Position numbers and translations under genes: made by a program. From positions 1 through 64,000 of the forward strand of contig JARBTJ010000007.1 in assembly GCA_029240245.1 (NCBI GenBank): a stretch of DNA of 64,000 bases, in the 5' to 3' direction. The DNA comes from Herbinix sp. (GTDB taxonomy: Bacteria > Bacillota > Clostridia > Lachnospirales > Lachnospiraceae). Shown piece after piece: positions 9,398 through 17,478 of this stretch (position 1 is the first letter of the stretch; every line of letters begins with the position of its first letter). The notes under the pieces are model-generated. The model saw only the letters and a program-made list of their open reading frames with translations, was not told the origin of the DNA and searched no databases.

Positions 9398-9818
9398 TGC
9401 ACAGTTACAGATGGTAAGGAAACATGATAAGTGCACTTAAGGGTTATATATGAGAAGAATTGCATTGGAGCAGATGTTAAGTGCAGAGAAAGAGGATTTA
9501 TTTTAAAAAGGGAAAAAGAAATTGAAATAAGCCGTGCTTCTCCTGTGTCTGGTGATAAGAAAATGAATCAGTCTAAGTAAGCCTAACGGCAGGAATAAAC
9601 TCATAGTTAAGGTCTGATTTGAATTTAATAAAACCCAATAGACATAAAAGTATGTAAGTTTGAGTGTGTGGAGATGTTGGAGTATGAAAAACTAACGGTT
9701 TTTAGAAAAATATATACAAAGGATATAGCGAAATATTGTGCAAAAGGTAGAAAATAGAAAAAAAGGCAGTGAAATATTTAAACAACAGGTAAATAATGGG
9801 CATTATGTTGAGGGAAAT
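9398..9818. other. Gene-free stretch before the iteron array
   Basis: AT-rich and purine-rich DNA without a supported gene, RNA or repeat. It leads into the regularly spaced repeats at 9819. Confidence 0.4.
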
Positions 9819-9930
9819 GGGGTGCTGTCCTAATAAAAAAGGTACTGTCCTTGTGTATGGATACTATTCCTTTAGCAGATGTACTATTCCTGCTTAAAAG
9901 GTGCTGTATAAGTGCCTTGGTGCTGTCTAG
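9819..9930. repeat. Iteron-like array, six copies of GTRCTRT at 19-20 bp
   Basis: The core TRCTRT occurs at 9823, 9843, 9862, 9882, 9902 and 9921, so the spacing is 20, 19, 20, 20 and 19 bp, close to two helical turns. Several copies extend to GGTRCTGTCC or ATACTATTCC. The array ends about 140 bp before the excisionase gene. Such phased repeats are typical binding sites for a replication initiator, a repressor or an integrase/excisionase arm. No ribosome site or ORF explains them. Confidence 0.65.
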
Positions 9931-10005
9931 AAAAGAGGAGCGACTAGAAAAGCATCTGTCTTGGTGTACCAAGTGTTAATACATATTTTAATTTGGAGGT
10001 ACATC

Positions 10006-10089
10006 ATGAAAAAGAAGAAAGCGCACGAATTGGTGCAGGAAATGACAGTAATAAGGAGGAGAAGCAATGAGAGCTATGACACAGACTGA
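10006..10089 (+). CDS. Possible 27-residue leader peptide overlapping the excisionase start
   Basis: ATG 10006 follows a good TTGGAGGTACATC site and reads MKKKKAHELVQEMTVIRRRS and seven more residues to the TGA at 10087. It contains the excisionase ribosome site and overlaps its start by 23 bases. It could couple translation of xis to the leader, or simply be a chance frame. Confidence 0.35.
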   Translation: MKKKKAHELVQEMTVIRRRSNESYDTD

Positions 10090-10270
10090 TAAAGTCGAAA
10101 TATATAACAAGCTAACAGTGACTACAGAAGAATTGCAGGCTCTTCTTTCCCTAGGTAGGCAGAGTGCGGTTGAGATTGGCATGAAGGCAGAGGCGAGGGT
10201 TCCAATCAATAAGAAATTGCTCTGGAATGTCAAGAAGATACGCGACTATTTAGACAAAATCTCTGAGTAA
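10067..10270 (+). CDS. xis: Excisionase-like DNA-binding protein
   Basis: A 67-residue protein with the layout of small excisionases from Tn916-like elements: LTVTTEELQALLSLGRQSAV forms the helix-turn-helix part, and PINKKLLWNVKKIRDYL the wing and final helix. It begins after AAGGAGGAGAAGC and sits 79 bases before the integrase gene, the usual xis-int order. It would bend DNA at the element ends and turn integrase towards excision. The family call is from the pattern and position. Confidence 0.8.
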   Translation: MRAMTQTDKVEIYNKLTVTTEELQALLSLGRQSAVEIGMKAEARVPINKKLLWNVKKIRDYLDKISE

Positions 10271-10293
10271 ATAACTGCATTATCACTAATGAC

Positions 10294-10327
10294 GATTTGT
10301 GGTATTGGCGGTACAATACCACAAATC
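10294..10327 (+). promoter_or_regulatory. Perfect 13-bp inverted repeat in the integrase leader
   Basis: GATTTGTGGTATT (10294-10306) and AATACCACAAATC (10315-10327) are exact reverse complements with an 8-base loop. The hairpin ends 4 bases before the AGAAAGGA site of int. With no T run it is not a standard terminator; it could be a repressor or excisionase site, or a leader hairpin that limits integrase translation. Confidence 0.55.
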
Positions 10328-10349
10328 TATAAGAAAGGATGAATTCATT

Positions 10350-11549
10350 ATGAAGAAGGAAAATGAGAAAAAGATAAAAAGAATTAGACCACATGTGCGT
10401 GGAGGGTACATAGGAAGGTATACTTACTTGGGAAAAACTCATAGCGTATATGGTAAAACAGAACGAGAGACCGAGCGTAAATTGAATGATTTGATTTATG
10501 AGCTGAACCACGGCATTATGGCAAAGAATGTTGATAATATTACCGTGGATACATGGCATGAACATTGGATAAAGGAATATAAAGAAACAAAAAATAAGCC
10601 GGGAACAGTTGTGATATATAAAGGGCATTATCGGTTATATATCAAGGAGGATATTGGAAGAATGAAGTTGAAAGCAGTACGACCAGAGCATATTAAGCAA
10701 ATCTATAATAAATTAAGTAGAAATGGCTACTCAACCAACACAATTGAGTTGGTATCAATCATACTGTCTGGTATGTTTAAGGAGGCAGTTAATAATGAAA
10801 AAATCCCCAAAAATCCTGTATCAAAAGTCGAAATACCTAGAGCAGAGGAAACGAAAGAAATAAGGGTGTTGACGGTAGAAGAACAGGAAAACTTCATGAA
10901 ATATGCAAAGAATAGTAAATGCTATGAATTGATATTTACGGCACTCACAAGCGGCATGCGTAGTGGCGAGTTGAGAGGGCTTTTGTGGTCTGAAGTCGAC
11001 CTTGATAATTGTTGGATAAGTGTTAAAAAGACCTTGAATTATAGAGATCACACATATGTTAGGGATAATCCAAAGACGAAAGATAGTGTCAGAGATATAC
11101 CAATCATGGAGCCATTATACAAGGTGCTTAAGGAATACAAGGAGAAGCAGGATGAGCAGAGGTTACTCCTAGGTTCCGAGTGGAAGGCTAGGGCAGGATT
11201 GGAAAATCTAGTCTTCCCATCGGACAACGGAAGTCCTATGAATCGGGATGTACTCAAGGTTGCAATTAATAAAATTGTGGAAAGCATGAATAAAGAAGGA
11301 ATTTTAATGGAACATGTGACACCTCATTGCTTTCGGCATACTTTTGCAACTCGAAGTATCGAAGATGGAATGGATATGAATGATTTAAAGGTGCTTCTAG
11401 GGCACAGTACATTAAGTCAAACCATGGACTTATATGTTCATGTGCTTCCGACAACAAAGAAGCGTGCAATAAAGAAAGTAGAGATGCGATACCATAAGCA
11501 TGTTCAATGTGAAAGCGAAGACATTCCAGAGAGTGATTCAAATGTATAA
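10350..11549 (+). CDS. int: Tyrosine recombinase/integrase of the mobile element
   Basis: 399 residues from ATG 10350, which follows AGAAAGGA; the frame upstream to 10299 runs through a hairpin and lacks a ribosome site. The N-terminus (KKIKRIRPHVRGGYIGRYTY) resembles the arm-binding domain of Tn916-like integrases, followed by a SAM-like core-binding domain (about 60-150). The catalytic domain has Arg204 (SGMRSGELRG), His326 and Arg329 (HCFRHTF), the GHST motif near 351, and the nucleophile Tyr362 (MDLYVHV). All key residues are intact, so integrase is probably functional. It is the last gene of the element, reading towards the chromosome junction. Confidence 0.93.
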   Translation: MKKENEKKIKRIRPHVRGGYIGRYTYLGKTHSVYGKTERETERKLNDLIYELNHGIMAKNVDNITVDTWHEHWIKEYKETKNKPGTVVIYKGHYRLYIKEDIGRMKLKAVRPEHIKQIYNKLSRNGYSTNTIELVSIILSGMFKEAVNNEKIPKNPVSKVEIPRAEETKEIRVLTVEEQENFMKYAKNSKCYELIFTALTSGMRSGELRGLLWSEVDLDNCWISVKKTLNYRDHTYVRDNPKTKDSVRDIPIMEPLYKVLKEYKEKQDEQRLLLGSEWKARAGLENLVFPSDNGSPMNRDVLKVAINKIVESMNKEGILMEHVTPHCFRHTFATRSIEDGMDMNDLKVLLGHSTLSQTMDLYVHVLPTTKKRAIKKVEMRYHKHVQCESEDIPESDSNV

Positions 11550-11665
11550 AATATAGAGTGCGTGTAAATTGCGTGAAAATGATTTTTATGTAATATTTTA
11601 GCTTATTAAAATTACTAAGGTAAAGCCATGGAAGCATTTAAAACAGGGTATCCCAGCTCACAAGC

Positions 11666-11698
11666 AAAACCCCCATGACACCATTGTCATGGGGGTTT
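11666..11698. terminator. Strong bidirectional terminator downstream of int
   Basis: AAACCCCCATGAC (11667-11679) and GTCATGGGGGTTT (11686-11698) pair perfectly over 13 bases with a 6-base loop. It lies 117 bp after int and may be at or near the right junction of the element; the att core itself cannot be fixed without the left end. Confidence 0.75.
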
Positions 11699-11740
11699 CA
11701 CTAAAAAGGGGAGGATAAGTATTTAACTTTTCTTTGGTGA

Positions 11741-11817
11741 TCATAATTGGAGGGGGAATCCAATTATGGAAGAGCATACGCATTTACATCTAACATGGAA
11801 CGCCTTTGCTCCACATT
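11741..11817 (+). other. Short hairpin and possible 17-residue ORF
   Basis: ATAATTGGA and TCCAATTAT form a 9-base inverted repeat around a GGAGGGGG site, directly before an ATG that opens a 17-codon frame (MEEHTHLHLTWNAFAPH). It may be a leader or the remnant of a gene cut by the element. Support is weak. Confidence 0.25.
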
Positions 11818-11948
11818 AAGATATTACTATTATGATACATAATTTCAAAGTTTATACATATTGATAAATAAATTTTCTTATTGGAAAATAAATTGAAACA
11901 TGATATTATAAGCAAAGGAAAAAATAAGTATCAGGAAGGATGAAAACC

Positions 11949-12455
11949 ATGGGATTATTACAGGAATGGAGAGATTATGCTTATGCATATGATATGCAGG
12001 AGCGCTCCGGACAATTATTCTGGGCTAACTATTTTAATATTGAGAAGGAAATATATAAGAAGCTACTGGCAGATGCAGATAAAGTTTGGGAAGGCAGTGT
12101 GGCTGAACTTACGAAGGAATTTGATACAGAATTAAAATATTTCGCTGGCTTTTTAGATGGAATTAACGATAGCCTTGTTACACCGAATCCGATTGATGAA
12201 ATGGATCAGGATACCAAGGTGAGCTTAATATTTGATAGGGAAAAGCTGTACTATAATATGGTGGCGGCAAATGCTGATTGGCTGTATGAATTAGAAGAGT
12301 GGGAACCTCTACTTAGTGAAGATCGTAGAAAAGAATTATATAAAGAGCAAAGAAATTCAGGAACGATCGTGAAGGCTAAGAAAGTCGGAAGAAATGATTT
12401 ATGTCCTTGCGGAAGTGGTAAGAAATATAAAAAGTGCTGTGGGGTTAATCAATAG
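11949..12455 (+). CDS. SEC-C motif protein of unknown function
   Basis: 168 residues from ATG 11949, 9 bases after AGGAAGG; an ATG at 11940 abuts that site. Residues 1-145 are mainly helical and acidic. The C-terminus is a complete SEC-C zinc motif, [19 protein letters not shown], as found at the end of SecA and in many small proteins that bind nucleic acid or other proteins through zinc. The role of the rest is unknown. It is a single gene with its own terminator and is the first chromosomal-looking gene after the mobile element. Confidence 0.8.
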   Translation: MGLLQEWRDYAYAYDMQERSGQLFWANYFNIEKEIYKKLLADADKVWEGSVAELTKEFDTELKYFAGFLDGINDSLVTPNPIDEMDQDTKVSLIFDREKLYYNMVAANADWLYELEEWEPLLSEDRRKELYKEQRNSGTIVKAKKVGRNDLCPCGSGKKYKKCCGVNQ

Positions 12456-12475
12456 TATAGTAATAAACATAAAGC

Positions 12476-12514
12476 AACCAGAATCTCAGGGTTTCCTGCA
12501 GTATTCTGGTTTTT
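12476..12514 (+). terminator. Intrinsic terminator after the SEC-C gene
   Basis: Arms AACCAGAAT and ATTCTGGTT, with an inner CAGG/CCTG pairing, followed by TTTT. Confidence 0.85.
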
Positions 12515-12657
12515 ATTTGCGCAAAGATCAAATTGTAGGATTGTAAAATGAAAATAATACCAATTTTAACAATTATTTAACCATTTCATGATAGTGGATT
12601 TTAAACAGGATTGTTTATATTAATATTGTAGCGATCAACGAAAAAATAAAATGAAAT

Positions 12658-12714
12658 GAGGAGGTTAATCCTCCTTAAAACCACTAAATATTTTATTTTT
12701 ATTAAGGAGGATTA
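12658..12714 (+). promoter_or_regulatory. Ribosome-site-trapping hairpin with competing alternative stem
   Basis: TAATCCTCCTTAA (12666-12678) is the exact reverse complement of TTAAGGAGGATTA (12702-12714), which contains the ribosome site of the next gene. Upstream, GAGGAGG (12658-12664) can pair with the same CCTCCTT. The leader therefore has anti-anti-SD, anti-SD and SD segments, the layout of a translational switch. No known riboswitch aptamer is recognised. Confidence 0.6.
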
Positions 12715-12716
12715 TC

Positions 12717-12935
12717 ATGAAAAAGTATTTGAAAAGAGTAATCACGTTTATCATGGTCTTTGCAATGTTAATGCCGGCGGCCTTTGCCTATTACAATAAT
12801 ACCGGCAGTGCTCAGGCATCACAAAAGTATACTGGCCCGGGATATGCAATCGGTAACGGTGAAGAATTATTCGAGGGTTATTATGATAATACCGACATCT
12901 ATTCTAAATTGGCAGAAATAACAAATATTGAGTAA
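12717..12935 (+). CDS. Small secreted peptide of unknown function
   Basis: 72 residues. The N-terminus is a clear Sec signal (MKKYLKRVITFIMVFAMLMP, cleavage likely after AAFA), leaving a mature part of about 46 residues that is acidic and Tyr/Asn-rich (YYNNTGSAQASQKYTGPGYA, later FEGYYDNTDIY). No cysteines, no membrane anchor, no recognised family. It starts 3 bases after AAGGAGGATT, a ribosome site enclosed in a perfect 13-bp hairpin, so translation may be controlled. The next gene remnant encodes part of a membrane protein (YibE/F); a link between them is not shown. Confidence 0.6.
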   Translation: MKKYLKRVITFIMVFAMLMPAAFAYYNNTGSAQASQKYTGPGYAIGNGEELFEGYYDNTDIYSKLAEITNIE

Positions 12936-12999
12936 TACTCTTTTTCGGAGATGGGGGTTTTCGAATATTGCATGCAGATATCAAGGATTTGATGTTTGC

Positions 13000-13553
13000 A
13001 TGCATATCTTTTATTTGGAAGGTTTTGATTCCCGCATATTAAATGGTCATAATCCGATCATTATGGGTTTTTTGATTACAATCGTATTAATAATAATTAT
13101 TATCACCTTGATCTATGGTATGGATGGAAGAGCTTTATCGCTGCCTCCGGCGCAGTAATGGATTTAGCCGTGGATATTACCTCCTCCGTTCATGAGGTGA
13201 TAGGGAAAAAACCGGATATTTCCTGGCGGGAGGCTACCTTATCTGGCATGAGAGTAGGCAGGGCTTCCGTAGGGACTATGACGACTACATTGCTCCTTGC
13301 ATATTCCGGTGGATATGTGTCGTTGCTTATGGTATTTATGGCTCAGGGTACACCGATCTATAATATTCTGAATTATAAATATGTGTCAGCTGAGATATTA
13401 AATACAATGGTAGGAAGTATAGGATTAGTTACTGTAGCTCCGTTTACTGCGCTATCGAGCGGATTCTTATTAACAAATAGAAAAAAAGATATAAAAAAAG
13501 ATAGAAAAAAAGATAGAAAAAAAGATAGAAAAAAAGATAGAATGAAAGGATAA
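13000..13553 (+). pseudogene. YibE/F family membrane protein, internally deleted remnant
   Basis: YibE/F proteins are multi-pass membrane proteins. One frame (from about 13000 to 13158) has LNGHNPIIMGFLITIVLIII and the start of the next loop; another frame (to 13553) has GAVMDLAVDITSSVHEV, ISWREATLSGMRVGR, TMTTTLLLAYSGG and the family's last helices. The segment of roughly 100 residues normally between them is missing and the frame changes near 13100-13150, so the gene is dead. The end is unusual: after FLLTNRKKD it reads RKKD five times, from a 12-bp repeat expansion. A strong hairpin follows. Confidence 0.75.
13479..13540 (+). repeat. 12-bp tandem repeat (AGAAAAAAAGAT), about five copies
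   Basis: Units of AGAAAAAAAGAT run from about 13479 to 13540, one copy with ATA in place of AGA. They extend the reading frame of the YibE/F remnant with a Lys/Arg/Asp tail, consistent with slippage in a non-selected sequence. Confidence 0.8.
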
Positions 13554-13576
13554 CGGTTCCCCGTTATCCTTTCATT
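13541..13576. terminator. Long hairpin at the end of the YibE/F remnant
   Basis: AATGAAAGGATAACGG (13541-13556) and CCGTTATCCTTTCATT (13561-13576) pair perfectly over 16 bases with a TTCC loop. There is no T run, but the stem would stop transcription from either side poorly or well depending on context. Confidence 0.55.
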
Positions 13577-13604
13577 GGTGCGACTGGCAGGCGTACGTTT
13601 CATG

Positions 13605-13634
13605 CCGAATGAATTGGCGAGCCAATTCATTCGG
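13605..13634. terminator. Perfect 14-bp palindrome between convergent genes
   Basis: CCGAATGAATTGGC and GCCAATTCATTCGG with a 2-base loop, flanked by TTTA. It lies 22 bp after the end of the minus-strand XRE gene and could terminate it. Confidence 0.55.
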
Positions 13635-13655
13635 TTTATTTCGGTAGGTTGCAAT

Positions 13656-13997
13656 CTATTTCGAATGCTCCTGCTTATAAAGCAGATATTTAATATAATC
13701 CCTTATATCTGCAGTACTTTCCGGTGTCAGCTGCTGGTATAAATCAAAAAATTCAACAATATCTTTGTCGAGAACTTCTCCGCCGATCGGCAGGTAGGAA
13801 TCAGTCACACCTAATAGATAATCGCAGGATACATCAAAATACTTGGACAATGCAATTAATTTATCGAAGGAGGGCTCATTTCTTTCTGATTCGTAGTTTG
13901 AGATGGCAGTCGGTTTTAAACCTAAAATATCAGCTAATTCGCTTTGTGTCAGATTGTTTTTCTGTCTGAGTTGTTTCAATCGAATATTAAAATTCAT
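13656..13997 (-). CDS. XRE-family transcriptional regulator
   Basis: 113 residues from an ATG preceded by GGAGGTCTT; the frame upstream lacks a ribosome site. Residues 4-60 are a textbook Cro/C1 helix-turn-helix (IRLKQLRQKNNLTQSELADI, then KPTAISNYESERNEPSFDKL, ending CDYLLGVTD). The C-terminal 45 residues (DIVEFFDLYQQLTPESTADI) look like a short helical dimerization part. It is divergent from the sensor kinase gene across a 370-bp spacer and may regulate itself or that unit (inference). Confidence 0.88.
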   Translation of the reverse strand: MNFNIRLKQLRQKNNLTQSELADILGLKPTAISNYESERNEPSFDKLIALSKYFDVSCDYLLGVTDSYLPIGGEVLDKDIVEFFDLYQQLTPESTADIRDYIKYLLYKQEHSK

Positions 13998-14243
13998 AAG
14001 ACCTCCAAAGATTGTCAAAATGAGCTTCACACATTTGGGGTTACCATATATTAATATGCAAGCAAGTTACAAAAGAATTATAGTGTAGCTGGAAAATATC
14101 GAATTGCTTTTGCTACTTTTATCAGGATTTCAACTATACGTTTTGTGTATTTTGGCAAAAGTTATTATATAACGAAAAAAAACAAGGTGTCAATATGTTA
14201 AATTTACGAATTATTTTATAATATTTGTATATCAAAATATGAA

Positions 14244-14272
14244 TTGACAAATTATGAAAAGATAAATATCAT
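14244..14272 (+). promoter_or_regulatory. Probable sigma-A promoter of the kinase/HD-GYP unit
   Basis: TTGACA (14244-14249), 17-base spacer, TATCAT (14267-14272), about 98 bases upstream of the kinase start. The rest of the 14031-14369 spacer is AT-rich with no other supported feature. Confidence 0.55.
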
Positions 14273-14369
14273 AGAATTGGTAAAACCCATATTTTACTAG
14301 CTGTTAATATGGGACATGTGAACTTAATAATGATAAGAGTTTATTTGATGAATGAAAGAGGAGTTTCCA

Positions 14370-15926
14370 ATGATGAAGCTAGATTTGTTACAAACCAGCC
14401 TGAAGTACCGGCTAATAACAGATTACAGTCAGGAAATCATTATATTCTTTAATCGTTTCGGCAAAATTGTCGAATGCAACCAGCTAGCGATTGATTTATT
14501 AGGGTATGGTGAAGATATTTATAAGATATCGATTTCAGATATTTTTCGGAAAGCAGTGAAAACTGTTAACAATGAACTGGTTATTAACAATAAATACCGC
14601 GATAAATTAGGCGAAACAGTAGCATATCGGAAGAATCAAACCTGTTTTGCAGTGAAATTACGCATTACTGTTAATAGTGATAAGAAAAATTACCTCGGAG
14701 CATGCCTCGGCATTGATATGACGAGTAAAAGCGCAATCATTCATGAATTAAGACAAACCAAAAACGAATTGAAGCTTTCCAATCAAATGAAAAATCAATT
14801 TGTCGCAAATATTTCACATGAGCTTAGAACACCGGTGAATGGAATTAAAGGGCTGGTTGAAAATCTTATGGAAACCGAGCTAACACCGAAACAGCTCGAA
14901 ACAGTTAATATTATACATAGATGCTGTGCCAATATGAATTCCATCATTAATGATTTACTGGATTATACGAAAATTGCGAATCATAAACTAAATTTAGAGC
15001 AGAGAACCTTCAATTTACGAAAATGTATTGAGAATATCGTTGCCATCAATATTATTAAGATAAGTGAAAAAGGTTTAAAGCTTTTTGTCAATATAGCGGA
15101 CGACATACCGCATAGCGTAATCGGTGACGAGCTTCGCTTAACTCAGATAATAAATAATTTATTCTCCAATGCAATTAAATTCACATCCATCGGTCATATC
15201 GTTCTGGAGGTTGTTAAGACTGAACAGACGGAACGTGAAATAGAATTATTTTTTATGTTTATGGATACAGGGATTGGTATCAGTCTGGAGGATAAGGATA
15301 AGCTTTTTCAAAGCTTTTCACAGGTTGATGGTTCGATCACAAGAAGGTTTGGCGGAACCGGTCTGGGCCTTTCCATCAGCAAACTGCTCGTAGAGGCTAT
15401 GCAGGGAACGATTAAAGTGGAGAGTGAAAAGAACAAAGGAAGCAACTTTTCTTTTACAGTGCGGCTCCGGCTTCCAAAATCATCGGAAATAGAAGCAGCT
15501 TTATTGAATACAACGAATACGGAGCAAGTTATTATAGACGAAATACTCAATATGAAAACCACAGAGGAACCGACTGAAATAGACTATGTCGGCAGAATTT
15601 TAGAAAGTGCAAATGTATCACCTGTGGTAGACAGAAGTTATTTTATTAATACAGAGCCTGAGAACCAACATACTTCAGAAAAAATGGTGAAAGAAATCAA
15701 TAATGTGCTGGATCGACTGATGATTTGCATTGAAATGGGTAGCTGGATGAAAGCAGATGAATTTACCTCATTTATTAGAAAGATTCTGCCTGAAGATATG
15801 AAAGAATTAAAGAATAAAGCAATGCGATTAGTTTTGTCCGTTCGGAAAGAGGATCATGATCATTCTCTGATGCTCTTGGAGGAGATGAGAGGCATGATCA
15901 ATGAGGTAACAATATGGAAAATGTAA
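14370..15926 (+). CDS. PAS-domain sensor histidine kinase
   Basis: 518 residues from ATG 14370, 6 bases after AAGAGGAG (the ATG at 14352 lies before that site). No membrane segment, so probably cytoplasmic. The order is PAS (about 10-120), HisKA with phospho-acceptor His150 in ISHELRTPVNG, and a HATPase domain with the N box (LFSNAIKFTS), G1 (DTGIGIS), F box (LFQSFSQVD) and G2 (RRFGGTGLGLS). The last 85 residues (KEINNVLDRLMICIEMGSWM) are helical and may be a regulatory or Hpt-like extension, but no clear Hpt His motif is seen. The 3' end overlaps the next gene by 13 bases, so the two are translationally coupled partners. Confidence 0.9.
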   Translation: MMKLDLLQTSLKYRLITDYSQEIIIFFNRFGKIVECNQLAIDLLGYGEDIYKISISDIFRKAVKTVNNELVINNKYRDKLGETVAYRKNQTCFAVKLRITVNSDKKNYLGACLGIDMTSKSAIIHELRQTKNELKLSNQMKNQFVANISHELRTPVNGIKGLVENLMETELTPKQLETVNIIHRCCANMNSIINDLLDYTKIANHKLNLEQRTFNLRKCIENIVAINIIKISEKGLKLFVNIADDIPHSVIGDELRLTQIINNLFSNAIKFTSIGHIVLEVVKTEQTEREIELFFMFMDTGIGISLEDKDKLFQSFSQVDGSITRRFGGTGLGLSISKLLVEAMQGTIKVESEKNKGSNFSFTVRLRLPKSSEIEAALLNTTNTEQVIIDEILNMKTTEEPTEIDYVGRILESANVSPVVDRSYFINTEPENQHTSEKMVKEINNVLDRLMICIEMGSWMKADEFTSFIRKILPEDMKELKNKAMRLVLSVRKEDHDHSLMLLEEMRGMINEVTIWKM

Positions 15927-16984
15927 CCTATAATACCCCCAATATTTTAATCGTTGACGATATCAATGCAAATCTTTTAGTATTGGCTGAAATGATACGA
16001 AACTCCGGATACATTGCAAGACCCGTCACGAGCGTGCGACAGGCTATGAGTGCAATCGAAGTTCTGACGCCACATTTAATATTGCTTGATATCACGATGC
16101 CTGAAATCGATGGCTTTGAATTTTGTTCCATTTTAAAGAAAAATGCGAATACTAAGGAAATACCGATTATATTCATTTCTGCACTCAATTCAACCTCAGA
16201 TAAGATCAGAGGCTATCAAATGGGGGCGGTAGACTACATATCGAAACCCTTTGAAGTAGAGGAAGTAACACTTCGAATTAATACCCACTTAAAATATTAC
16301 CGCATGCAACAGGAATTAGAGGTTTATAATAAAAAGCTGTATAAAATAATCAACGACCAAATCCGCAAACTGTATGAAGAGCAGAAAAATGTACTTTATG
16401 CGTTAACAAGGCTCACCGCACAGAGGGATATCGCAGAGGAAGTACATTTGGAGCGAGTCGGAAAGAACAGTAGATTATTGGCATTATGTATGCAGCTGTT
16501 TCCTCAATATGAGAATGAAATTACCAACAGCTTTATTGAAACGATTGAATTAACGGCCCCCCTGCACGACATTGGAATGATTGCCATCAGTGATGACATA
16601 TGGCATCGCGCCTGGAACTTAAACCCCGAAGAACAGGATATATTAAAGACGCATTGTGAAATAGGTGCTAATACATTAAAAGATATTTACTTAAATAATG
16701 AAAACAATGAATTCATACGTATGGCTATCAATATAGCAAGCTTTCACCATGAAAATTGGGACGGAACAGGTTATCCCAAGGGCTTAGCCGGAAATGAAAT
16801 TCCGATGTGTGCTAGAATTGTTTCTATTATCAATGATTACGATATTTTAATCAGTGAAAGAAGCTATAAGAATGCATTTACCCATGATGATAGTGTAAAA
16901 TTAATTAATGATAATGCGGGGATGAAATATGACCCGGAAATCGTTCATGTATTTAATAAAATACAATTACAATTAAAAAGGTAA
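15914..16984 (+). CDS. Response regulator with HD-GYP output domain
   Basis: 356 residues. The receiver domain (about 10-125) has acidic pair DD15-16, phospho-acceptor Asp59 (LLDITMPEIDG) and Lys near 112 (YISKPFEV). A coiled linker follows (about 130-175), then an HD-GYP domain with HD at about 218-219 (PLHDIGMIA), HHENWDGTGYPKGL and a final SERSYKNAF helix. The HD-GYP family hydrolyses cyclic-di-GMP; the metal-binding residues look complete. It would translate the signal of the overlapping kinase into lower c-di-GMP. The start is ATG 15914, inside the kinase's last codons, behind GAGGTAAC. Confidence 0.92.
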   Translation: MENVTYNTPNILIVDDINANLLVLAEMIRNSGYIARPVTSVRQAMSAIEVLTPHLILLDITMPEIDGFEFCSILKKNANTKEIPIIFISALNSTSDKIRGYQMGAVDYISKPFEVEEVTLRINTHLKYYRMQQELEVYNKKLYKIINDQIRKLYEEQKNVLYALTRLTAQRDIAEEVHLERVGKNSRLLALCMQLFPQYENEITNSFIETIELTAPLHDIGMIAISDDIWHRAWNLNPEEQDILKTHCEIGANTLKDIYLNNENNEFIRMAINIASFHHENWDGTGYPKGLAGNEIPMCARIVSIINDYDILISERSYKNAFTHDDSVKLINDNAGMKYDPEIVHVFNKIQLQLKR

Positions 16985-17088
16985 TTAACATTCTTTATTT
17001 ACATGGTATGGTTTCGCTGTTTATGAAGACAATAAAATACATATACCAGAGAATTAAGCGTCGATTTTCCAAAAATGGAGTATTAGGC

Positions 17089-17367
17089 ATGATAAGAAAA
17101 CGGGATATGTATATCAATTATGAGCGCTCTTATAAAAGGCGGCGAAGACGAAAAGGAAGCTTTACCTTACAAATAGCATTGATCATAATAATTGCCTTGT
17201 GTATTGGTGGAATGACCTTATATTTTGTTGAAAACCCTTTCATAAACCGTCCGGGTGGTAAATCAGAGGCAGAGGATATCCTTCCGGAGATACCAGAACA
17301 GGACCCGATTGTTGATCATGCAGATGAGCAGATGAATGATCAGTCTACCATATCAGATAGTAAGTAA
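17089..17367 (+). CDS. Small single-pass membrane protein, unknown
   Basis: 92 residues if it starts at ATG 17089, 8 bases after GGAG; the frame is open back to 17008 but no ribosome site is seen there. It has a very basic N-terminal part (SYKRRRRRKGSF), one membrane helix (LQIALIIIIALCIGGMTLYF) and an acidic, Pro-rich external tail (EDILPEIPEQDP). The topology is therefore inside-to-outside. No family is recognised. It lies 105 bases after the HD-GYP gene and could be co-transcribed. Confidence 0.5.
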   Translation: MIRKRDMYINYERSYKRRRRRKGSFTLQIALIIIIALCIGGMTLYFVENPFINRPGGKSEAEDILPEIPEQDPIVDHADEQMNDQSTISDSK

Positions 17368-17478
17368 GGTGTTATACGGAGGACTTGCAGACGGAGTAGG
17401 TAACATGTCTTTAAAATGTATGAATAAATTTCGTGGTGACATAATATATATCTAGTATAAATGACATGGAGGGATCCT

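Noticed and set aside
9778-9972. 64-codon minus-strand ORF over the iteron array
   Set aside because: No ribosome site and no motif; it overlaps phased repeats.
11600-11700. Right attachment site of the mobile element
   Set aside because: The junction must be near here, but the left end is outside the window, so no core repeat can be identified.
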